Below, one piece after another: positions 1 through 6,490 of a DNA stretch of 15,410 nt. Under the pieces are notes generated by a model, which saw only the letters and a list, made by a program, of their open reading frames with translations, had not been told where the DNA came from and did no database searches. Origin of the DNA: an uncultured Campylobacter sp. (GTDB taxonomy: Bacteria; Campylobacterota; Campylobacteria; Campylobacterales; Campylobacteraceae); assembly GCF_938015785.1 (NCBI RefSeq), contig NZ_CALLWC010000008.1, positions 1 to 15,410 of the forward strand. The letters are read 5' to 3'. A program made the position numbers and the translations under genes. Position 1 is the first letter of the stretch. Each line of letters starts with the position of its first letter.

Positions 1-60
1 CAACTTGGTGAAGTTGCTGAATACCGTGGTTTGAAATCTTTCTATAACTTGTCAAAATAA
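1..60 (+). CDS. eno: Enolase, C-terminal fragment (Firmicute-like)
   Basis: Only the last 19 codons and the TAA stop are present. The residues end in RGLKSFYNLSK, which matches the ending of enolases from Streptococcus and other Firmicutes (consensus RIEDQL...SFYNL-K). As I recall it, the Campylobacter enolase ends quite differently. Enolase interconverts 2-phosphoglycerate and phosphoenolpyruvate in glycolysis in the cytoplasm. Codon use here (CTT, GGT, GTT, GCT, CGT, TTG, TCA) is unlike the GC-richer genes that follow. It has its own terminator directly downstream and no functional link to the next gene. The identification rests on a short tail, and the origin (transfer or chimeric contig end) is discussed in the findings. 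Confidence 0.72.
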   Translation, partial: QLGEVAEYRGLKSFYNLSK

Positions 61-75
61 TTCAGCTATAATATG

Positions 76-108
76 AATCGGCTAGTTCTGCTAGCCGATT
101 TTTTCTTT
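76..108 (+). terminator. Rho-independent terminator after enolase
   Basis: A perfect 10-bp stem (AATCGGCTAG at 76-85 and CTAGCCGATT at 91-100) with a 5-nt loop is followed by a T-rich tract to about 108. It is the strongest intrinsic terminator in the window and closes the enolase gene. Confidence 0.88.
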
Positions 109-114
109 AATAAT

Positions 115-129
115 ATTGGTAACTTTTAG
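115..129 (+). pseudogene. Possible 3' remnant of a dba gene
   Basis: The reading frame just before the first dsbI-type gene ends Ile-Gly-Asn-Phe-stop. The complete dba gene of the second copy ends Met-Gly-Asn-Phe-stop. The shared codons differ only at third positions (GGT/GGA, AAC/AAT, TTT/TTT, TAG/TAG), and the spacing from this stop to the next ATG is 9 nt in both copies. The TAG also overlaps the ribosome binding site AGGAG(G) in both. I read this as the last codons of a dba gene whose body was replaced by the enolase-side sequence. It is short, so chance is possible. Confidence 0.45.
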
Positions 130-138
130 GAGGGCGAT

Positions 139-852
139 ATGCAAAATTTAGAACAAAATCAAATTCCCGCCGCCGAGCGAGGATTTTTTAACCTAATGTC
201 GCTAGCCATCATCGCTCTCGTGGCACTCCCGGTCGGCATAGCCTGTTTGATACTGGGCTTTGGTATGGGAGATAGCCCGTGCGTGATGTGCTGGTCGGAG
301 AGGATCACGATGATAGCCATCAGTCTTATCGCGCTTTTTATCCTTAGATACGGTCTAAGACCCGGCTACGTCGCGGCGCTTTTACTGATGGCTTGTTGGG
401 GGATGTTCAACGGCTTTATCCATTATAGCCTTGATGGGACGTTCGGCGGCTATCTCGACATAAAGCAGGGTTTCGGGCTTGAAATTTTAGGTGCGCACAC
501 GCAGCTTTGGGTCATCGTCGTAGATTTTTGCGTAATCGCGTTTTTGGCGGTCATATTTTTATGCAGCAAAAATTTAGGCGAGATAATGCAAAAAAGCACA
601 GGCGGCGAATACGGCGAGTTTTTGCGCTATCTGCCTCTGGGCAAAATTGCAAATTTAATCTTCATCGTCATCATCGCCGCAAATTGCGCACAGGCCTTCA
701 TCGTCTCAGGCCCGCCGCCGTATCTGGGCTCTAGCACGCCGGCTAGGCTAAGTCTTGATCCCGCCAAATGGTTTTGGGAAAAAGATCACTGGCAAAGTGC
801 ACTTGATTTTAGATTCGATTGGAATCCGGAGCTTCCGGATCTGCCAAACTAA
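139..852 (+). CDS. dsbI: DsbB/DsbI-type disulfide oxidoreductase, membrane half, copy 1
   Basis: This 237-residue inner-membrane protein of the DsbB family should reoxidise a periplasmic thiol oxidase and pass electrons to quinone. About five membrane segments are visible (roughly 19-42, 54-71, 76-92, 122-141, 168-188). The DsbB signature PCVMCWSER puts a Cys48-x2-Cys51 pair in the first periplasmic loop. The second Cys pair of E. coli DsbB has no match in the loop at 93-121. Five segments leave the C-terminal tail (about 190-237) in the periplasm, as in Campylobacter/Helicobacter DsbI, where a beta-propeller is fused there. Here the protein stops and the propeller is the next gene. AGGAGG precedes the ATG. 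It is clearly paralogous to the protein at 10408-11145, with long identical blocks such as YLDIKQGFGLEILGAHTQ. No DsbA-type partner is encoded in the window. Confidence 0.85.
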   Translation: MQNLEQNQIPAAERGFFNLMSLAIIALVALPVGIACLILGFGMGDSPCVMCWSERITMIAISLIALFILRYGLRPGYVAALLLMACWGMFNGFIHYSLDGTFGGYLDIKQGFGLEILGAHTQLWVIVVDFCVIAFLAVIFLCSKNLGEIMQKSTGGEYGEFLRYLPLGKIANLIFIVIIAANCAQAFIVSGPPPYLGSSTPARLSLDPAKWFWEKDHWQSALDFRFDWNPELPDLPN

Positions 853-863
853 GGAGCAAAAAG

Positions 864-1760
864 ATGAAAAAGCTGATGATTTTTACGGCGCTAGCGGCTC
901 TGGCGTTTGGGTTTGAGTTTAATCTCGATAGCAAAGCGGGCGCGCTCGAGGGCGTGAAGGAGCTCGGCGCGCCGAGTGCGGAAGTGAGTTTAAGCTTGCA
1001 AAACGACGCGCCGATTACGGGAGCGGACTACGACGCAGATAAAAAGCAGTTCGCGCTGGTTTCTAAAAATAACGAATTTTACGTTGCGGACGAAAATTTA
1101 AAGCCGCTTAGATACGGCAAGCACGATCGCCACTTTATAATGGAGATGGAGGCGACCGTGGGTGCTGCGTGGTACAAAAACGAGCTCGGCATGATAAGCT
1201 TTAATAAAACTTTCGTATTTTATGAGCCTACGGACGGGCTTAGTGCAGAGGAACAAAATAGCCAGTGGAGGCACTTGAGCGAGGGCTGGGATAAATGGAA
1301 GCTAAACGATCTTAGCAACAAAGGGCGCTTCTCCACGCTTCGAGCGAAGCAGCAATATATCCTCGGCTGGGATTACGACGCGGCTGCGAATAAATTTATC
1401 GTTGCGTCCGTACCTAGCGACGTGAGGGACTATTGGAGCATAGCGGTATTTGACGGCGACGATAAGATGATTTTGGAGGAATTTATTCCGCAAATCGGCT
1501 CAAATTTAAAGCTAAAAGAGGGCAGGAGCCTAGGCGAATACTATGTCACGGGCATAGACGCTCAGCCTGACGCAGTTTATCTTTTGAGTAAAAATTTCTC
1601 GACCATTTTAAAGCTAAATTTGCAAACTCACAAGATTGAGGATGCATATAGCTTTAGCGGAGCGGCAAACGCAAGGGCGCTTGCGGTGAAGGACGGCAAA
1701 TTTTATGTTTTTTCGCGCGAAGGCAAAGAAAATAAAGTTTTCATATACGATATGAAGTAA
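864..1760 (+). CDS. Secreted beta-propeller-like protein, detached DsbI C-terminal domain, copy 1
   Basis: This 298-residue protein begins with a Sec-type signal peptide (MKKLMIFTALAALAFG) and should be periplasmic. The mature part is rich in short beta-strand-like repeats of the type YVTGIDA..VYLLSK..STILKLN and KFYVFSREG, as expected of a propeller. I read it as the separate counterpart of the propeller domain fused to the membrane part of C. jejuni and H. pylori DsbI, because it directly follows the DsbB-like gene and the pair is duplicated elsewhere in the window. The start at 864 has AAGGAG overlapping the upstream stop; the longer reading from 819 would overlap dsbI and place the signal peptide internally. 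It lies 22 nt before the molybdenum enzyme gene, so the disulfide pair and the reductase are probably co-transcribed. No catalytic CxxC is visible. The exact role is unknown. Confidence 0.75.
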   Translation: MKKLMIFTALAALAFGFEFNLDSKAGALEGVKELGAPSAEVSLSLQNDAPITGADYDADKKQFALVSKNNEFYVADENLKPLRYGKHDRHFIMEMEATVGAAWYKNELGMISFNKTFVFYEPTDGLSAEEQNSQWRHLSEGWDKWKLNDLSNKGRFSTLRAKQQYILGWDYDAAANKFIVASVPSDVRDYWSIAVFDGDDKMILEEFIPQIGSNLKLKEGRSLGEYYVTGIDAQPDAVYLLSKNFSTILKLNLQTHKIEDAYSFSGAANARALAVKDGKFYVFSREGKENKVFIYDMK

Positions 1761-1782
1761 AGCCCACATTTAAGGAGAAGAG

Positions 1783-4077
1783 ATGCAAAGACGTTCTTTC
1801 TTAAAAGGCGCGGGAGCGGCTCTAGCTACGGCGGGAACCTCTCCAAGCCTATTTGGTATGGAGCAGTTTGAGGTGGATTTTAAACCAAAATCCTATAAAA
1901 ACGAGCAGGGCGTAGAGTATCACTATCTCACCTGTCCTAGAAACTGCCGCGACGCCTGTTCGATGATCGCAGAGATCAAAGACGGTAAGATGGTTAGAAT
2001 CAAGGGCGATCCGAAGCACCCTCTAACGCAAGGCACGGTCTGCGTCAAAGGTCATACTTACGCAATGCATCTATACAACGCCGATCGCATAATGTATCCA
2101 ATGAAGCGCGTCGGTAAAAAGTGTGAGGTTAAATGGGAGCGCATCAGCTGGGATCAAGCGCTAAAAGAGATAGCCGCGAAGCTTACCGAGATCAAGGCAA
2201 AATACGGTGGCGAGGCGCTGACGGAATTTGTCTATTCGGGCAACGAGGGGCATATCTCAAAGACGATCGCGCCGGGAAATTTCTTTGAAAAATACGGCGC
2301 TACGAGGCTTGTGCGTAATCCATGCGACTGGCCGCGCTATGCGGGTACGCCGAGCGTCATCGGCACGGATTTTTCAAAAGACGCGCTAGAAGTCGATGAG
2401 AGCGATATGTATATCAGCTGGGGCTCAAACGAAGCCTACACGGCGGTGCACTGGATTAGATTTGCCCACCGCGTCAAAAAGCGAGGCGGCAAGATCATCG
2501 TCATAAATACGATCAGAATTCCGCTCGCAAACCAGGCCGATATGTTTATCCAGCTAAAGCCTTCAAGCGATCCGGCATTTTGTCTAGCGGTCTGCAAATT
2601 TTTGATAGAAGAAGATCTATATGATCATGAATTCGTAGAAAAATATACAACCGGCTTTGAAGATCTAGTACATGAGTGCTCACTCTACACTTATGGCGAA
2701 CTATCTGAAATGTGCGGAGCAAGCGTCGATCAGATCAAAGTCTTTGCGCGAGAATACGCCCACGCCAAAGCGCCTGCCATTATGCACGGCGACGGCGGGC
2801 AAAGGCACTTTAACGGCGCAAGGCTCGTGCGAGCGGTTACTTTCTTGCCGGTACTTACGGGTTGCCTTACAAAACTTGGCGGCGGATTATTCTGGGCTTA
2901 CGTGCACGTAAAGGGCTGCTTTAACTTCGATAACTGCATGCCAGATCTTTCGCCGAAAGACGCGGAAGGCAAAAAGATAGAGCGCCAGCAAATAAGCTAT
3001 ATAGAATTTGGTAAAGGTATCCAAAAGGAAAATCCGACCTATCTAGGCAAGCCGATAAATACGGTAATTCGAGCCTGTATCAACTATAACTCAAATTTGA
3101 TGGTAACGGCGCCGAATACGAATTTAATCAAAAAACGCGTGATGGACGACGATTTTTTCTTGGTAGTCATCGATCCTTACGATACCGACACCTGCGATTA
3201 CGCTGACTACGTATTGCCGGGCGTTACTTTTATGGAGAGTGAGGACATTCAAAACGATCAAATTTCGGGCTACGTCTGCTACAACGCCCAAAGCGTCAAG
3301 CCGCTGGGCGAAGCCAAGACGAATTTGGAATTTTTTAACGCTCTAGCCAAGGCGATGGGATATACCGAGGAGTGCTTCGATTGGGATAGCGAGACGGTTT
3401 GCAGGCGGTTTTTGGATACGGAATTTGCCAAAAAGCAAAACATCACCTACGAAAAACTAAAAAGCGTAGGCTGGATCAAGCCGTTTAGAACGCCTGAGAC
3501 GATGAAAGATCAGTTCCCTTACTACCCTTATGCGCCGAAGGACAAGCTGGTATTCGGCACTAAAAGCGGCAAGTGCGAGCTTTACTCCGAAGCTTTCAAG
3601 GACGCAGGCTATCATCCGGTGATCGATCTTGACGACGATTGGGATTACTACGAAAGGCATAAAAATTTCGGCAAAGATTATCTGAAAAAGTATCCGCTTT
3701 ATTTTATGACGCCGGGCACGCAGCTTCAGGACAACTCAAACTGGGGCAATATGCCTTACATCCTAAAACGCGTCATCGTAAAGGGTAACGCCGAGCTATT
3801 TATGACGCGCGAGGATATGCTGGCGCGCGGTATCAAAGAGGGCGATACGGTTGAGGCCACGAATGAAAAGGGCACGGCGGTATTTACGGCGGTTGAGTCT
3901 AATCAGATGCAGCCTGGAATCGTTTATGCATGGAATAATATCTGGGTTAAAGTCACCAAATCTCGCACGGGAGCAAACATCCTTTGCTCGGACGGAGTGA
4001 GCGATTTGGGTAACGGATCGACCTATACTGCAAGCTTTTGTGAAGTAAAAAAAGCTGCGCAGCAGATGCAAGGTTGA
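1783..4077 (+). CDS. Tat-exported molybdopterin oxidoreductase, catalytic subunit (DMSO reductase family)
   Basis: This 764-residue periplasmic enzyme has a twin-arginine signal (QRRSFLKGAG at the N-terminus). A [4Fe-4S] motif follows: Cys51-x3-Cys55-x3-Cys59-x27-Cys87. The bis-MGD domains follow, including the region ISWGSN and a C-terminal cofactor-binding domain (about 690-760, with MTPGTQLQDNSNWGNMP just before). Residues 177-186 (VRNPCDWPRY) lie where the molybdenum ligand is expected; Cys181 or Asp182 are the candidates. Its partners are the ferredoxin subunit, NrfD/DmsC anchor and TorD chaperone downstream, so it should reduce a periplasmic terminal acceptor with quinol electrons. The substrate cannot be read from the sequence; S-oxides, thiosulfate, polysulfide and tetrathionate are possibilities. 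AAGGAG precedes the ATG. The length is normal for the family. Confidence 0.92.
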   Translation: MQRRSFLKGAGAALATAGTSPSLFGMEQFEVDFKPKSYKNEQGVEYHYLTCPRNCRDACSMIAEIKDGKMVRIKGDPKHPLTQGTVCVKGHTYAMHLYNADRIMYPMKRVGKKCEVKWERISWDQALKEIAAKLTEIKAKYGGEALTEFVYSGNEGHISKTIAPGNFFEKYGATRLVRNPCDWPRYAGTPSVIGTDFSKDALEVDESDMYISWGSNEAYTAVHWIRFAHRVKKRGGKIIVINTIRIPLANQADMFIQLKPSSDPAFCLAVCKFLIEEDLYDHEFVEKYTTGFEDLVHECSLYTYGELSEMCGASVDQIKVFAREYAHAKAPAIMHGDGGQRHFNGARLVRAVTFLPVLTGCLTKLGGGLFWAYVHVKGCFNFDNCMPDLSPKDAEGKKIERQQISYIEFGKGIQKENPTYLGKPINTVIRACINYNSNLMVTAPNTNLIKKRVMDDDFFLVVIDPYDTDTCDYADYVLPGVTFMESEDIQNDQISGYVCYNAQSVKPLGEAKTNLEFFNALAKAMGYTEECFDWDSETVCRRFLDTEFAKKQNITYEKLKSVGWIKPFRTPETMKDQFPYYPYAPKDKLVFGTKSGKCELYSEAFKDAGYHPVIDLDDDWDYYERHKNFGKDYLKKYPLYFMTPGTQLQDNSNWGNMPYILKRVIVKGNAELFMTREDMLARGIKEGDTVEATNEKGTAVFTAVESNQMQPGIVYAWNNIWVKVTKSRTGANILCSDGVSDLGNGSTYTASFCEVKKAAQQMQG

Positions 4078-4350
4078 GGTGCGCTTGTCTTGCGGACTTA
4101 TACGTCGTTGGTTTTAAAATTTCAATGCTCACGCACGCTTTAGTGCGCTCCGCTTGAAATTCCAAAAACCGCCTAGTCTAAGTCGCGCAATACTTCGCGA
4201 TTAATGTTTAAATTTTAGGCGATACGGAGCTTAAAAGCAAGAAAATACGACGCGACCGAAAGTCGTGTCGTGCTCTAGGCGGGTGCAGGAAGCGCTTGCG
4301 CTTCCGCTCGTAGGGCGACTTTGTTCGCCCGAGAAGTAAAGGAAGAAAAA
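4078..4350 (+). promoter_or_regulatory. Structured intergenic region inside the reductase operon
   Basis: This 273-base gap between the catalytic and ferredoxin genes holds no supported gene but a series of inverted repeats. One is 4118-4125 with 4154-4161 (AATTTCAA/TTGAAATT), enclosing an inner CGCAC/GTGCG pair. Another is 4183-4187 with 4196-4200. A third is a 9-bp stem 4248-4256 with 4262-4270, with one G-U pair. A fourth is GGAAGCG/CGCTTCC at 4288-4294 and 4299-4305. The last is GGGCGA/TCGCCC at 4313-4318 and 4325-4330. A longer-range pair CCGCCTAG (4169-4176) and CTAGGCGG (4275-4282) could enclose the middle part. No hairpin is followed by a clear T-tract, so these are not plain terminators. 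They may stabilise or process the mRNA, or be a dispersed palindromic repeat. Confidence 0.5.
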
Positions 4351-4902
4351 ATGAAACGAAAACAAGGATTTTTATTTGATTACAACTTTTGCATAGGTTG
4401 TAAGGCGTGTGAAATTTCATGTCAGGTCTATCATAACCAAGATCCCGACATCAACTGGCGCCACGTCGATATGGTGCTCATCCATGAAGACGAGATCGAA
4501 AAGGAAATTTTCATCTCGCATTCGTGCCATCATTGTGAAGAGCCTGCGTGTATGGATGTTTGTCCCGTGGGAGCTTACATTAAACTCGAAAACGGCATCG
4601 TTCAGCCGCTGCACGATAAATGCATCGGCTGCGGATACTGCATCGTAGCCTGTCCTTACGGATCGATAACCAAAGGCAAAGATGGCAAAGCGCAAAAGTG
4701 CAATCTCTGCGCCGAGAAGCTCGAGCGCGGCGAGGAGCCTGCGTGCGTAGCGGGCTGTCCTTGCGACGTGCTAAAGCTAGTCGACGCGGGCGTGAGCGAT
4801 AGCGCGGGGATGGAGAAAGAGATGCCGGGCTTTAAGCGCTTTTTTACGAAGCCGAATATCCGCTTCTATCCTCGCATGAAGCTCAACGAGTTTATCCACT
4901 AA
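4351..4902 (+). CDS. Ferredoxin-like electron-transfer subunit (DmsB/PhsB type, four 4Fe-4S clusters)
   Basis: This 183-residue iron-sulfur protein relays electrons from the membrane anchor to the molybdenum subunit. Sixteen Cys ligands form four sets: 14, 17, 20, 24; 59, 62, 67, 71; 91, 94, 97, 101; and 117, 120, 132, 136, with one extra Cys at 138. The opening FDYNFCIGCKACEISC is typical of DmsB/PsrB/PhsB. There is no signal peptide, so it is probably carried out with its Tat partner, as is usual for such subunits. I chose the ATG at 4351 because AAAGGA lies just upstream; an in-frame TTG at 4321 falls inside an intergenic hairpin. The chaperone gene follows after 10 nt. Confidence 0.93.
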   Translation: MKRKQGFLFDYNFCIGCKACEISCQVYHNQDPDINWRHVDMVLIHEDEIEKEIFISHSCHHCEEPACMDVCPVGAYIKLENGIVQPLHDKCIGCGYCIVACPYGSITKGKDGKAQKCNLCAEKLERGEEPACVAGCPCDVLKLVDAGVSDSAGMEKEMPGFKRFFTKPNIRFYPRMKLNEFIH

Positions 4903-4912
4903 GGATAAAAAG

Positions 4913-5560
4913 ATGCGTAATTTAAAGCAGAGCCTTTGCGTCGAGGACTTTTTGAGGCAGGTATTTTTGCTGCCTCTTACCGGTGAAAATTTGGACGAGC
5001 TTTTAAATTTGACGCAGGATTTTGCGCCTAAGCTTAAAGAGCATAAATTTATCCTCGAATTTGCCGAATGCAAAAGCGAGCCAAGCTTAATTGATGAAAT
5101 TCGCTACGAATTCAATAGGCTCTTCGTAGGTCCTAAGCGCCCCAAAGCCGAGCCTTACGAGTCGGTGTATTTCGACTATCAAACGATGTTCGGGGCAAAG
5201 ACGATGCAGGTGCGAAGCTTTTACGAGAGCTCTGGGCTAAAACTCGAGGATGCGCAGCTTGATAAATTTCCCGACGATTTCATCGGGTACGAGTTGCAAT
5301 ATCTTTATTTTTTAAGTTTTAGCGCGCTAAAAGCGGAGGATGAGGCTAAATTTAACGAATTTTTGCGTAAAAAGGCGGAATTTATCGCCGCTCATCCGTC
5401 GCAGTGGTTTTACAAATTTACCGCTCGTTGCGACGAGCACGCAAATTTAGACGTTTGGAAGAGTTTCGGGAGCTTTTTAAATCTCTACTTAAATAGCGAG
5501 ATGGATGCGCTGAAAAGTGCGCTAAAAGATCCTGAAATTTTTAAAAATTTAAAGGAATGA
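4913..5560 (+). CDS. TorD/DmsD-type chaperone for the molybdoenzyme
   Basis: This 215-residue, probably all-helical cytoplasmic protein belongs to the TorD family, which binds the Tat signal and apo-form of a molybdenum reductase until the cofactor is inserted. Family hallmarks are visible: EFNRLFVGP at 66-74 followed by PYESVY at 81-86, and PDDFIGYELQYLYFL at 120-134, then HPSQWF at 161-166. Its likely client is the reductase encoded at 1783-4077. It starts 10 nt after the ferredoxin gene (AAGGA upstream of ATG), and its stop lies next to the anchor gene, so the operon appears tightly coupled here. Confidence 0.88.
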   Translation: MRNLKQSLCVEDFLRQVFLLPLTGENLDELLNLTQDFAPKLKEHKFILEFAECKSEPSLIDEIRYEFNRLFVGPKRPKAEPYESVYFDYQTMFGAKTMQVRSFYESSGLKLEDAQLDKFPDDFIGYELQYLYFLSFSALKAEDEAKFNEFLRKKAEFIAAHPSQWFYKFTARCDEHANLDVWKSFGSFLNLYLNSEMDALKSALKDPEIFKNLKE

Positions 5561-5562
5561 CA

Positions 5563-6450
5563 ATGGTACAGACGACTTGGGGATGGCTCATAGTCATCTA
5601 TCTATTTTTAGGCGGTTTAGGCGCCGGGGCGTTTTTGTGCTCGGCTTTGGCTTACAAGGGCTTTTTGGGCTCTTTAAACGAGAGGTTTTATAAATTCGGC
5701 TTCCTGCTAGCGCCCGTTGCGGTGATAGCGGGAACGGCGCTTTTGCTATTTGACTTGGCGCCGAGCGCTGCGATAAATCCTCTTAAAATTTTACAGCTCT
5801 ACACGCGTCCGGTATCGATGATGAGCATAGGTACGTATCTACTTACGTTTTTCATCGTGGTTAGCGTTTTAGTGCTTTTGCAGATCAAAAAGAACGGTAA
5901 AATTTGCGATATGATGCTCACGCTCGGAGCTATTTTGGCGCTTGGAGTGATGGGATATACGGGGCTACTGCTTTACGTCGTAAAGGCGATCCCGCTTTGG
6001 GCTAGCGTATGGCTGCCGATTTTATTTACGATCTCCGCGATCTCCACGGGGCTTAGTGCAAATGCCGCCGCTACGCTAAATGCAGGGCACAGGCTAAGCC
6101 ACTGCGCGCATAAATTTCACGTCGTATTAGTCGCACTTGAGATCGTTGCGGTACTAGCGCTATTTGCTAGCGTAAGAAGCGAGGCTGCGGGTATGGCTAG
6201 CGTAACTAAGATAGTCAGCGGCTCGCTTGCACCGATGTTTTGGATAGGCTTTGTTGTGTTTGGGCTTACTATGCCGCTGCTCGGCGGAAGCAAATTTATG
6301 CTTCGCAGCTGCAGCGTGAATGCGGACGGTAGCATCTGCGCGCACAGCGGCGAGGAGGTAAAAAGCTGTGTTTATAACGAATACGGCGTGCTTGTGGGCG
6401 GATTTTGCCTAAGAGCGTTTATCGTGCTCGGCGCGGTCTATATATTTTAG
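5563..6450 (+). CDS. NrfD/PsrC/DmsC-type quinol-oxidising membrane anchor
   Basis: This 295-residue integral membrane protein should anchor the reductase on the periplasmic side and oxidise menaquinol. It starts with the family-typical first helix WGWLIVIYLFLGGLGAGAFL and shows about eight hydrophobic segments. A more polar stretch at roughly 250-268 (CSVNADGSICAHSGEE) precedes the last helix. Two starts are possible: ATG 5557, which overlaps the previous TGA, and ATG 5563. I prefer 5563 because AAAGGA at 5551-5556 is 6 nt upstream of it but would abut 5557. It is the last gene of the operon and is followed by a hairpin. Confidence 0.9.
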   Translation: MVQTTWGWLIVIYLFLGGLGAGAFLCSALAYKGFLGSLNERFYKFGFLLAPVAVIAGTALLLFDLAPSAAINPLKILQLYTRPVSMMSIGTYLLTFFIVVSVLVLLQIKKNGKICDMMLTLGAILALGVMGYTGLLLYVVKAIPLWASVWLPILFTISAISTGLSANAAATLNAGHRLSHCAHKFHVVLVALEIVAVLALFASVRSEAAGMASVTKIVSGSLAPMFWIGFVVFGLTMPLLGGSKFMLRSCSVNADGSICAHSGEEVKSCVYNEYGVLVGGFCLRAFIVLGAVYIF

Positions 6451-6454
6451 GTCA

Positions 6455-6484
6455 TTAAGGTAAAGCTTTATTGCTTTACCTTAA
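6455..6484. terminator. Candidate bidirectional terminator between convergent genes
   Basis: A 12-bp perfect inverted repeat (TTAAGGTAAAGC at 6455-6466, GCTTTACCTTAA at 6473-6484) has a 6-nt loop and lies between the reductase operon (+) and the ABC-3C cassette (-). Neither side has a long T-tract, so efficiency is uncertain. The position fits a shared terminator and marks the left edge of the AT-rich cassette. Confidence 0.6.
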
Positions 6485-6490
6485 AATATG

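Noticed and set aside
819..863. Longer N-terminus for the first propeller protein
   Set aside because: It overlaps the dsbI gene, lacks a ribosome site, and would bury the signal peptide that starts at the ATG at 864.
3796..4165. Minus-strand open frames over the end of the reductase gene
   Set aside because: They are antisense shadows of a strongly conserved coding region and have no ribosome sites.
4321..4350. TTG start for the ferredoxin subunit
   Set aside because: It lies within an intergenic hairpin; ATG 4351 has AAAGGA upstream and gives the usual family N-terminus.
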